The position numbers and the translations under genes were made by a program. A stretch of DNA of 64,000 nt, taken from the NCBI GenBank assembly GCA_023444095.1, contig JAEZRP010000041.1, forward strand, positions 1-64,000, written 5' to 3'. The notes under the pieces were generated by a model that saw only the letters and a list, made by a program, of their open reading frames with translations, did not search any database and was not told the origin of the DNA. Below, one piece after another: positions 16,321 through 23,885 of this stretch (positions are counted from its first letter, which is position 1; each line of letters begins with the position of its first letter). The DNA comes from Bacillota bacterium. Its GTDB lineage: Bacteria; Bacillota; Clostridia; Christensenellales; Aristaeellaceae.

Positions 16321-16348
16321 AAAGGAAACGACGCCTCCGCCATGGAAT
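16321..16348 (+). promoter_or_regulatory. SigH-type promoter of spoIIA operon
   Basis: AAAGGAAAC (16321-16329), 12 bases, ATGGAAT (16342-16348). This fits the SigH consensus (RNAGGAWWW, N11-12, RNNGAAT) at all but one position. The B. subtilis spoIIA operon is SigH-driven. The promoter also excludes the ATG at 16342 as the spoIIAA start. Confidence 0.78.
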
Positions 16349-16383
16349 CATCCCTACGCAAGTACATGCGAAAGGGTGGTTCC

Positions 16384-16689
16384 ATGGTTTGCTTTGAGAA
16401 AAGAGGCGGGCGGCTCACGGTTTTCCTCGAGGGCGAGCTCGATCACAGGAGCGCCGCGTCCATGCGCGCCGAGATCGACAACCAACTGCGCGACCGGCGC
16501 GTGATGGAGCTCGTGATCGACCTGGGCGGGATCAGCTTCATGGACAGTTCCGGCATCGGGCTGGTGCTCGGCCGCTATAAGATCATGGCGCAGCGCGGCG
16601 GCGTCGTGCGCGTGTCGCGACCGGACCCGCGCACGGACAAGCTGTTCGGGCTGTCAGGCGTATACAATCTCGTCGAGCGTATGGCGTAG
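16384..16689 (+). CDS. spoIIAA: Anti-sigma F factor antagonist SpoIIAA
   Basis: A STAS-domain protein of 101 residues that releases SigF by binding SpoIIAB when unphosphorylated. The phosphorylated Ser lies in FMDSSGIGLVLGRYK. The start at 16384 follows AAGGGTGG. First gene of the spoIIA operon; spoIIAB starts 9 bases after its stop. Confidence 0.96.
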   Translation: MVCFEKRGGRLTVFLEGELDHRSAASMRAEIDNQLRDRRVMELVIDLGGISFMDSSGIGLVLGRYKIMAQRGGVVRVSRPDPRTDKLFGLSGVYNLVERMA

Positions 16690-16698
16690 GAGGGGCGT

Positions 16699-17160
16699 AT
16701 GACGATCATCAATGAAATGCTTGTGGATTTCCCGTCTCTGCCTGAAAACGAGGCGTTTGCCCGGCTCGTGATCGCGGCGTTCGTATTGCCGCTCGATCCG
16801 ACCGTCGAGGAGCTTGCGGATGTCAAGACCGCCGTGTCGGAGGCCGTGACCAATTCCATCGTCCACGGCTACGCCGGAAAGCGCGGCACCGTTCGCATGC
16901 ACGCGTATCTTTATGAGGACAGCACCCTGCGCGTGGACGTGATCGACAACGGCTGCGGAATCGCCGATATCGAGCGCGCGCGCCAGCCCTTCTTCTCCAC
17001 GCTCGGCCTTGAGGAGAGAAGCGGCATGGGCTTTACCATCATCGAAAGCTTCATGGACAAGGTGGACATCTTTTCCGAGGTGAACAAGGGCACGACCGTG
17101 CGCATGTCGAAGCAGCTTGGCGCCCTCGGCGCGGAGCTCAGGGACGTGCGCGGTCTCTGA
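16699..17160 (+). CDS. spoIIAB: Anti-sigma F factor SpoIIAB
   Basis: A GHKL-fold serine kinase (153 residues) that binds SigF and phosphorylates SpoIIAA. Motifs: N-box KTAVSEAVTNSIVHGY, G1 DNGCGI, G2 GMGFTIIESFMD. A strong AGGAGGGG site precedes the ATG. Its stop TGA directly adjoins a GTG, but that GTG is not in the sigF frame. Confidence 0.96.
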   Translation: MTIINEMLVDFPSLPENEAFARLVIAAFVLPLDPTVEELADVKTAVSEAVTNSIVHGYAGKRGTVRMHAYLYEDSTLRVDVIDNGCGIADIERARQPFFSTLGLEERSGMGFTIIESFMDKVDIFSEVNKGTTVRMSKQLGALGAELRDVRGL

Positions 17161-17891
17161 GTGAGAAGCCGTACGAAAGTACGATTGAGCACCTCATCCG
17201 CTCGCGGGCGGGGGACAAGGATTCGCGCGACGAGGCGATCCGCGCGAATCTCGCGCTCGTTGGTTATGTCACCTCCCGGTTCCTCGGCAGGGGATACGAT
17301 TACGACGACCTTTATCAATACGGCTGCATCGGCCTCATCAAGGCCGTGGATCGCTTCGACGCGCGCTACGGCGTGGCGTTTTCGACCTACGCAGTTCCCC
17401 TCATCATCGGGGAAATCAAACGCTTCCTGCGCGAGGACGGTCCGGTGCACGTCTCTCGCACCATCAAGGAAAACGCGGCGAAGGTCGCCCGCGCGATGGG
17501 GGACGCGGCGGCGCAGGGCGGCGTTACGCTCGAGGATATCTGCGAGGAGACGGGTCTTGACCGGCAGGACGCCGTTCTCGCGCTCCACTCCCTCGCGCCC
17601 GTCAAATCCCTCGCGGAGCCGGTGGCGGCCGACGGGGACCTGCTCCTTCAGGACATGCTCGGCACCGACGACAGCGAACAGATCACCGACGCGCTCGCCC
17701 TTCGGCAGGCCCTCGACAAGCTCGACGCGCCGGAACGGGAACTGATCCTAAAAAGGTACTTTGAGCGCCACACGCAGACTGCCATTGCGGGTGACATGGG
17801 GCTTACGCAGGTTCAGATCTCGCGCATGGAGAAGAAGGTCCTCAAGAAACTGCGTGATATGCTGTCCGATGAGACGGACGTCGGTATGTGA
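17157..17891 (+). CDS. sigF: RNA polymerase sigma factor SigF (no canonical start codon)
   Basis: SigF, the first forespore-specific sigma factor. The frame shows region 2 (LALVGYVTSRFLGRGYDYDD, then YQYGCIGLIKAVDRFD and FSTYAVPLIIGEIKRF), region 3 and region 4 (TAIAGDMGLTQVQISRMEKK). In-frame homology runs back to about IEHLIRSRAGD, but no ATG, GTG or TTG lies upstream before spoIIAB coding sequence; the first GTG in frame (17346) is already inside region 2. The coordinates use an in-frame CTG at 17157. The start may be a rare codon (CTG or ATT 17184), or a one-base sequence error may hide the GTG at 17161. Confidence 0.85.
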   Translation: MSEKPYESTIEHLIRSRAGDKDSRDEAIRANLALVGYVTSRFLGRGYDYDDLYQYGCIGLIKAVDRFDARYGVAFSTYAVPLIIGEIKRFLREDGPVHVSRTIKENAAKVARAMGDAAAQGGVTLEDICEETGLDRQDAVLALHSLAPVKSLAEPVAADGDLLLQDMLGTDDSEQITDALALRQALDKLDAPERELILKRYFERHTQTAIAGDMGLTQVQISRMEKKVLKKLRDMLSDETDVGM

Positions 17892-17980
17892 TAACAAACA
17901 ATGGTATGTAAATAATCGACATCGGTATGTTTTTCACACTTAACAGATTGGGGTGGTATGAAATTCCTCCATGTGGTATA
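17883..17980. repeat. Five helically phased GGTATG/GGTATA boxes
   Basis: GGTATG occurs at 17883, 17903, 17924 and 17955, and GGTATA at 17975. The steps are 20, 21, 31 and 20 bases, close to 2, 2, 3 and 2 turns of DNA, so all lie on one face. The first overlaps the sigF stop; the fourth overlaps a possible -10 box (TATGAA 17957-17962, with TTCACA 18 bases upstream) of the next gene. Confidence 0.55.
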
Positions 17981-18015
17981 CTTCAAAAGGAACCTGAAAA
18001 CTGGAGGAATATGCC

Positions 18016-19857
18016 TTGAACCTCTCTGGCCGAATCGAGAAGCTGCTCCCACAGGTGCAAAAGCCCGCGCGGTACATGGGCGGGGAATTCAACAGTGTGA
18101 CCAAGGACCCGAGCGCGGTCAAGGTGCGCTACGCTTTCCTCTTCCCGGATACCTACGACGTGGGCATGTCTCACCTCGGGATGAAGATACTTTATCACAC
18201 CATCAATGGGCGCGACGACGCGTGGTGCGAGCGCGCCTTTTCGCCGTGGGTCGATATGGCCGACCTCATGCGCAGGGAGAACATCCCGCTTTTTTCGCTG
18301 GAATCGCGCACACCCCTCGGGGAATTCGACCTGATCGGCGTGACGCTCCAGTATGAGATGAGCTATACCAATATCCTGGACGCCCTCGATATGGCGGGCA
18401 TTCCGCTTCGCGCGGCTGATCGGACGGAGGGCCCCTTTCTGGTGTGCGGCGGCCCCTGCGCGTTCAATCCCGAGCCCGTCGCGCCGTTTTTCGACATCGT
18501 TGCGCTGGGCGACGGGGAGCAGGAGACGCACGACTACATCGACCTATATATCAAGTGGAAACAGTCCGGCGCGCCGCGCGCGGAATTTCTCAAGCAGGCC
18601 GCGCAGATTCCCGGGCTCTACGTTCCGTCACTCTACGATGTTTGCTACAATCCCGACGGGACGGTCAAATCCATCGCGCCCAAGGCGGGCTCCGACGCGC
18701 CGGAGGTCTGCTTCAAGGCGCTGGTCAACGACCTCACCGCCGCCGACTACCCTGAAAAGCTGATCGTACCCTATGGCGAGATCGTGCACAACCGCATCAT
18801 GCTCGAAATCTTTCGGGGCTGCACCCGCGGTTGCCGCTTCTGTCAGGCGGGCATGATCTACCGACCCGTGCGCGAGCGTTCGATGGACAGGCTGCTTGCG
18901 CTCGCGGACAAGCTCGTCGCAGCGACCGGTTACGACGAAATTTCCCTCATGAGCCTCTCGAGCGGCGATTACTCCTGCCTTCCCGCGCTGGCACACGAGA
19001 TGGTCCGGAAGTATCAGGAACAGAGGGTCAAGATATCGCTCCCGTCCCAGCGCATCGACACGGTTTTGACCGACACCCTCAAAGAGACCCAGAAGGTTCG
19101 AAAAACCGCGCTCACCCTCGCGCCCGAGGCGGGCACCCAGCGGCTGCGCGACGTCATCAACAAGGGCGTGACGGAGGAGGACCTGATCCGCTCGGTCACG
19201 GACGCTTTCGATCAGGGATGGTCGGCGGTGAAGCTCTACTTCATGCTCGGCCTTCCGACCGAGACCGACGAGGACGTTTTGGGAATCGCCGACCTCGCTG
19301 AGAAGGTGCGCAGATGCTACTTCACGATTCCCAAGGAGCGCCGCGCGCCGGGCCTTCGCATCACGGTGAGCGTCGCAGTGTTTGTCCCCAAGAACGACAC
19401 GCCCTTTCAGTGGTGCGCCCAGCTCCCGCGCGACGTGGTGCTCGAGCGCCAGATGCTCTTGAAGCGCGCGCTGTCGCGCATCAAGGGCGTGGAGTACAAG
19501 TATCATGCGCCCGATTTGAGCTATATCGAGGCCGTATTCGCGCGCGGCGACCGCAGGACCGCGGATGCCATCGAGCGCGCCTTCCGGCTCGGCTGCCGCT
19601 TCGACGGATGGTCGGAGCAGTTCCGGTTCGACCTTTGGATGCGCGCGTTCGAGGAAACCGGCGTCGACCCGGACTTCTACGCCACGCGCGAAAGGCCTAC
19701 GGACGAGGTGTTCCCGTGGGACCACATCGACAGCGGCGTCACGAAGGAGTTCCTCCTGCGCGAATATGAAAAGGCGCTGCGCGCCGAGACCACGCGAGAT
19801 TGCCGCAAGGGCTGCGTCGGCTGCGGCATGAACAGGTACGAGGGGGCGTGTGTATGA
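18016..19857 (+). CDS. B12-binding-type radical SAM protein, TIGR03960 family
   Basis: A 613-residue radical SAM protein of the TIGR03960 family, almost always encoded next to a TIGR03936 protein as here. The N-terminus has a vitamin-B12-binding-like fold (FLFPDTYDVGMSHLGMKIL). The Fe-S cluster motif CTRGCRFCQAG lies near residue 272. The C-terminus has extra cysteines (CRKGCVGCG). The substrate is unknown; a role in RNA or ribosome modification is often guessed. It starts with TTG, eight bases after GGAGGA; the nearby ATG at 18010 runs into a stop after two codons. Confidence 0.92.
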   Translation: MNLSGRIEKLLPQVQKPARYMGGEFNSVTKDPSAVKVRYAFLFPDTYDVGMSHLGMKILYHTINGRDDAWCERAFSPWVDMADLMRRENIPLFSLESRTPLGEFDLIGVTLQYEMSYTNILDALDMAGIPLRAADRTEGPFLVCGGPCAFNPEPVAPFFDIVALGDGEQETHDYIDLYIKWKQSGAPRAEFLKQAAQIPGLYVPSLYDVCYNPDGTVKSIAPKAGSDAPEVCFKALVNDLTAADYPEKLIVPYGEIVHNRIMLEIFRGCTRGCRFCQAGMIYRPVRERSMDRLLALADKLVAATGYDEISLMSLSSGDYSCLPALAHEMVRKYQEQRVKISLPSQRIDTVLTDTLKETQKVRKTALTLAPEAGTQRLRDVINKGVTEEDLIRSVTDAFDQGWSAVKLYFMLGLPTETDEDVLGIADLAEKVRRCYFTIPKERRAPGLRITVSVAVFVPKNDTPFQWCAQLPRDVVLERQMLLKRALSRIKGVEYKYHAPDLSYIEAVFARGDRRTADAIERAFRLGCRFDGWSEQFRFDLWMRAFEETGVDPDFYATRERPTDEVFPWDHIDSGVTKEFLLREYEKALRAETTRDCRKGCVGCGMNRYEGACV

Positions 19858-20501
19858 GGCTTCTGATCCGCTTCGGAAAACGTTCGCGCCTTCGGTTCAT
19901 TTCCCACCTCGATCTGCAGCGCTTCTTCCAGCGCGCGCTCAACCGCACGGGCCTTCCGATTGCCTATTCGCAGGGCTTTAATCCGCACGCCGTCATGGCG
20001 TTTTCCTCGGCGCTCGCCCTCGGCTGGACGAGCGAGTACGAGGTTCTGGATATCAAGCTCGCGGCTCCCGTCGAGCTCCCGCATGCGCGGGACGCCATGG
20101 CTGCGGCGCTTCCGGAGGATCTGCCGGTTCTCGAGGCGCGGCTCATCGAGGACGGCCATTCCGCGATGATGCCCCTCGTTTTATTCTCCGAATATGGGAT
20201 CGAGAACTCCGGCGTGACGCAGGCGATGCTGGATGCGTTTCTGGCGTCCGAAGCCGTGCACGCGATTCGGAAAACCAAGTCCGGTGAACGGGAGATCGAT
20301 ATTCGCCCCCTCGCGGACGAGGTTCGGCTCGACGGCGAAACGCTCTTCGCGCGGCTCATGCTGACGGAAAAGGACACGCTCAAGCCAGACCTCCTGATCG
20401 CGACCCTCGCGGGCGAGGCGCGCGAGGACGCGCGCATCCATCGGCTCTCGCTCCTCGGTCGCGCACAGGACGGCGCGCTTTCGCCGATCATGAGGTTGTG
20501 A
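19854..20501 (+). CDS. TIGR03936 family radical SAM-associated protein (DUF2344)
   Basis: A 215-residue DUF2344 protein that normally accompanies, or is fused to, TIGR03960 proteins. The signature is RFGKRSRLRFISHLDLQRFF and LPIAYSQGFNPHAVMAFSSA. The start overlaps the upstream stop (ATGA), which indicates coupled translation and probably a complex. Function is unknown. RNase G begins two bases after the stop. Confidence 0.92.
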   Translation: MRLLIRFGKRSRLRFISHLDLQRFFQRALNRTGLPIAYSQGFNPHAVMAFSSALALGWTSEYEVLDIKLAAPVELPHARDAMAAALPEDLPVLEARLIEDGHSAMMPLVLFSEYGIENSGVTQAMLDAFLASEAVHAIRKTKSGEREIDIRPLADEVRLDGETLFARLMLTEKDTLKPDLLIATLAGEAREDARIHRLSLLGRAQDGALSPIMRL

Positions 20502-20502
20502 C

Positions 20503-21993
20503 ATGAGGCGCGAGATACTGCTCGATTCGCTCTGCGGACAGAAGCGGCTTGCCGTGCTCGAGGACGACGTGCTCTGCGAAATCTATATCGAGCGCGAAGG
20601 CTCCGAGAGCATCTCGGGCAACATATACGCAGGTCACGTGGAAAATGTGCTCCCCGGCATGAACGCGGCGTTTGTCGATATCGGCCTCGAGAAGAACGCG
20701 TTCCTTTACGCGGGGGACATTCAAGTGGATACGCGCGGGGAGAAGGAACTCACCGACGCGCTTTCGGGCCTCAACATCCGGGACCTCGTGCGCCCCGGCC
20801 AGCAGATCCTCGTCCAGGTCATCAAGGAATCCGGCGGCACGAAGGGCCCGCGCGTCTCGAGCCACATCACCCTCGCGGGGCGGCTTCTGGTCCTCATTCC
20901 GACGATGCGCTACGTCGGCGTCTCGCGCAAGATCACCGATTCGGACGAGCGCGCGCGGCTGCGCGGCTGCGCGGAGAGATTCCTCGAAACGGGCGCGTGC
21001 GGCATGATTATGCGCACCGTGGCCGAGGGCGTAGGGGAGGAAGCGCTTCGGGCGGAGTACGAGGCGCTTGTCGAGAAGTGGAATGCCATTCAGAGGCGGG
21101 GATCGACCGCTAGGGCGCCTGCACTCGTGTACGGCGACAGCGGCCTCGCGAGCCGCGCGGTGCGCGACATGCTGGACGGGGAGACGTTCGCCGTGACAAC
21201 CGACGACGAAGGCCTGTATGCGGCGCTCTCCGAATTCGCGCGGCTCAACGCGCCCGCGTACGCGGACCGCGTCCGGCTCCACGATAGCGGTCTGCCCCTC
21301 TTCGACGTGCGCGGCATAGACGCCGAAATCGCCGCTGCGCTGAGCCGCAGGGTATGGCTCAAGAGCGGGGGCTATCTCGTGATCGATTACACGGAAGCCT
21401 TGACGGTGATCGACGTCAATACCGGAAAATACGTCGGCAAGAACTCGCTGAGCGACACGATCTTCAAGACGAATTCCGAGGCGGCGCTCGAAATTGCGCG
21501 CCAACTGAGGCTGCGCGACATCGGCGGCATCGTCATCGTGGATTTCATCGACATGGACACGCAGGAGCAGCGCGACGCGCTCCTCACCGCGTTTCGCGAG
21601 GCCATCGCGCGCGATCGCACGTATACGAACGTCGCGGACATCACCTCCCTTGGCCTTGTCGAGCTGACGCGCAAAAAGACGCGCCCGCCGCTTCACAGAT
21701 TGCTCAAGCATGTCTGCGAGGTCTGCGAAGGAACGGGACTTGTCGACGACTACGAGACCGTCGCCCGCCGCGCGCTTTACGAGATGAGAAGGCGCCATAA
21801 GGCGCAGCCGGATCAGGCGTTCATCGTCAGCGTCCCGCGTCCTGTCGCGGGCATCCTCATCTCCATCGGCGCGCCGCGCGGGGTGGTCGCGCATGTCGTC
21901 GCGGCGGATCTTCCGCCGGGTGAGATCGCCGTCGAGGCGCTGGACAGAGCAAAACTGCCCGAGGGCGCGAAGCTCATGCAAGAGCACAAATAG
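20503..21993 (+). CDS. rng: Ribonuclease G/E family endoribonuclease
   Basis: Rne/Rng endoribonuclease (496 residues) that processes rRNA precursors and degrades mRNA. An S1 RNA-binding region lies at about 38-125 (GNIYAGHVENVLPGMNAAFV). The catalytic DNase-I-like part has the two Mg ligands in TVIDVNTGK and VIVDFIDMD. The zinc-link CEVCEGTGL is present near residue 405, as in dimerising RNase E/G. It lacks the RNase E C-terminal scaffold, which supports the RNase G form. Same operon as the radical SAM pair. Confidence 0.93.
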   Translation: MRREILLDSLCGQKRLAVLEDDVLCEIYIEREGSESISGNIYAGHVENVLPGMNAAFVDIGLEKNAFLYAGDIQVDTRGEKELTDALSGLNIRDLVRPGQQILVQVIKESGGTKGPRVSSHITLAGRLLVLIPTMRYVGVSRKITDSDERARLRGCAERFLETGACGMIMRTVAEGVGEEALRAEYEALVEKWNAIQRRGSTARAPALVYGDSGLASRAVRDMLDGETFAVTTDDEGLYAALSEFARLNAPAYADRVRLHDSGLPLFDVRGIDAEIAAALSRRVWLKSGGYLVIDYTEALTVIDVNTGKYVGKNSLSDTIFKTNSEAALEIARQLRLRDIGGIVIVDFIDMDTQEQRDALLTAFREAIARDRTYTNVADITSLGLVELTRKKTRPPLHRLLKHVCEVCEGTGLVDDYETVARRALYEMRRRHKAQPDQAFIVSVPRPVAGILISIGAPRGVVAHVVAADLPPGEIAVEALDRAKLPEGAKLMQEHK

Positions 21994-21994
21994 C

Positions 21995-22024
21995 AACTTT
22001 GGTCTAAAGAATACAAACTTTGGT
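21995..22024 (+). repeat. Direct repeat AACTTTGGT between rng and miaB
   Basis: AACTTTGGT occurs at 21995-22003 and 22016-22024, 21 bases apart. It lies in the AT-rich 58-base spacer before miaB and could be a protein-binding site or chance. Confidence 0.35.
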
Positions 22025-22051
22025 TTGTCATGAAGGACGCGGAGAGACATC

Positions 22052-23440
22052 ATGAGCGAAAGACCCATCATTTCGGCGGAGGAGCTCGGCGCGCAGCGGG
22101 CTTACATGGACAAGGTACGCGCGCTCGAAGATCGCCCCGCGAAATACCACATCGTGACATACGGCTGCCAGATGAACGAGCGCGATTCGGAATCCATCGC
22201 CGGCATGCTTGAAAAAATGGGCATGTCGCCCGCGCAGACGCGCGAGGAGGCGGATCTGGTCCTTTTCAACACCTGCTGCGTGCGCGAGAATGCCGAAAAC
22301 AAGGCCCTCGGAAACGTTATCTGGCTCAAGGAGCTCAAAAAGGACAGGCCGGATCTCCTCATCTGCGTGGGCGGCTGCATGACCCAGGAGTCCGGAATGG
22401 CCCAGCGCATCAAGGCGCAGTATCCGTTTGTGGATGTGGTGTTCGGCACCCACAACATGCACATGCTGCCCGAGTATCTTCTTGAAAGGCTCGTTACCCG
22501 CGCGCCCGTCGTCGAGGTGCTCGAAACGGACGGCTGCGTCGTGGAGGGCCTCCCCGAGAAGCGCGGAAGCGGTCATTCCGCGTTTGTCAACATCATGTAC
22601 GGCTGCGACAACTTCTGCTCCTACTGCATCGTGCCCTATGTGCGCGGACGGGAGCGCTCGCGCGAGCCGGAAGCGATTCTGGAGGAGGCCAAGCGACTCC
22701 TTGACGGCGGCGTCAAGGAAATCATCCTTCTTGGGCAGAACGTCAATTCCTATCGCGGCGGCGGCGCGGAATTCGCAGAGCTTCTTTACAGGCTCGACGC
22801 GCTCGGCGTGCCGCGCATCCGCTTCATGACCTCGCACCCGAAGGACCTCTCGGATGAGCTGATCGCGGCGTACGGGGAGCTTCAACACCTCATGCCAGCG
22901 CTGCACCTTCCCGTGCAGGCCGGAAGCGACGAGGTGCTCCGCCGCATGAATCGGCGCTACGACCGCGCGCGGTACATGGACCTCGTTTCCCGGCTGCGCG
23001 CTGTACGGCCGGAGATCGGGCTCACGACGGACATCATCGTCGGCTTTCCCGGCGAGACGCAGGCCCAGTTCGAAGAGACCATGTCGCTCGCGCGCGAAGT
23101 GCGGTTCGACGCGGCATATACCTTCATTTATTCGCCCCGAAAGGGCACCCGTGCGGCGGATTTCCCGGACGACACGCCGCCTGAGGTCAAGACAGAGCGC
23201 ATTCAGCGCCTCATCGCGCTCATCCAATCGATCTCCAAGGAGACGCTCGATTCGCAGGCGGGGAAGCGGGAGACGGTGCTCGTCGAATCGATTTCTCCGC
23301 GCGATAACATGTTCGTCGGGGGCAAGACTCCGCGCGGACACATGGTGAATTTCCCGGGAAAAGAGGCGCTCATCGGGGAGTTCGTCGACGTGATCATCAC
23401 ATCATCCGGAAAAAACACACTGAGAGGAAGGCAAATATAG
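22052..23440 (+). CDS. miaB: tRNA-2-methylthio-N6-dimethylallyladenosine synthase MiaB
   Basis: MiaB is a methylthiotransferase acting on i6A37 of tRNAs. At 462 residues it is full length. The UPF0004 domain has three cluster Cys (YGCQMNERDSE, NTCCVREN, GGCMTQ). The radical SAM motif is CDNFCSYCIVPYVRG, and a C-terminal TRAM domain follows. Its substrate-making partner miaA is 6 kb downstream in the same direction. A GGAGAG site precedes the ATG. Confidence 0.97.
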   Translation: MSERPIISAEELGAQRAYMDKVRALEDRPAKYHIVTYGCQMNERDSESIAGMLEKMGMSPAQTREEADLVLFNTCCVRENAENKALGNVIWLKELKKDRPDLLICVGGCMTQESGMAQRIKAQYPFVDVVFGTHNMHMLPEYLLERLVTRAPVVEVLETDGCVVEGLPEKRGSGHSAFVNIMYGCDNFCSYCIVPYVRGRERSREPEAILEEAKRLLDGGVKEIILLGQNVNSYRGGGAEFAELLYRLDALGVPRIRFMTSHPKDLSDELIAAYGELQHLMPALHLPVQAGSDEVLRRMNRRYDRARYMDLVSRLRAVRPEIGLTTDIIVGFPGETQAQFEETMSLAREVRFDAAYTFIYSPRKGTRAADFPDDTPPEVKTERIQRLIALIQSISKETLDSQAGKRETVLVESISPRDNMFVGGKTPRGHMVNFPGKEALIGEFVDVIITSSGKNTLRGRQI

Positions 23441-23851
23441 ATGGATCAGGTTTTTTTGAAGACGCGCGAGCTCGGACAAGCGCTCGTGGAATCGGATATC
23501 TATCTCGCGATGAAGGAGGCCGAGGACACGGCCATGCGCAATCACGAAGCCGCGGAGACGATGGGGAAGTACATCGAGATGCGCGGTCAGCTGCAGGAAA
23601 TGATGTCTCAACCCGATCCCGACAGCGTGAAAATGAAATCGCTTTCGAATGAGATGGACGCGGTGCAGCAAAGACTCAAGTCGATTGACGACGTCGTGAA
23701 GCTCACCGAGGCGCGCGAGGCATTCAACAACCTCATCGGGCAGGTGAATCAGGTGCTCCAGTTCATCGTCACGGGCCAGATGAACGACAGCGACTCATCC
23801 TCCTGCGCGGGCGGCTGTGCCTCCTGCGGCGGCAACTGCCACTTGAACTGA
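23441..23851 (+). CDS. ricA: YlbF/YmcA family protein (RicA homologue)
   Basis: A 136-residue YlbF-domain protein. In B. subtilis ricA (ymcA) lies between miaB and mutS, as here; RicA acts with RicF and RicT to direct RNase Y mRNA cleavage and binds Fe-S clusters. The helical YlbF domain covers residues 1-110. The tail CAGGCASCGGNC holds four cysteines suited to cluster binding. The start follows the miaB stop at once. RicF and RicT are not in the window. Confidence 0.85.
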   Translation: MDQVFLKTRELGQALVESDIYLAMKEAEDTAMRNHEAAETMGKYIEMRGQLQEMMSQPDPDSVKMKSLSNEMDAVQQRLKSIDDVVKLTEAREAFNNLIGQVNQVLQFIVTGQMNDSDSSSCAGGCASCGGNCHLN

Positions 23852-23885
23852 CGGAGGACCATTACGAAAGCGGCGAGGTGATTTC

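Noticed and set aside
17161..17745. Plus-strand ORF starting at the GTG after spoIIAB
   Set aside because: It begins at an attractive coupled start but encodes Arg/Ser-rich sequence with no homology; the SigF frame is offset. Kept only as evidence for the sigF start anomaly.
20488..22071. 527-codon open frame opposite rng
   Set aside because: Antisense shadow of the RNase G gene, with no recognisable domain.
22028..23341. 437-codon open frame opposite miaB
   Set aside because: Antisense shadow; miaB on the plus strand has all catalytic motifs.
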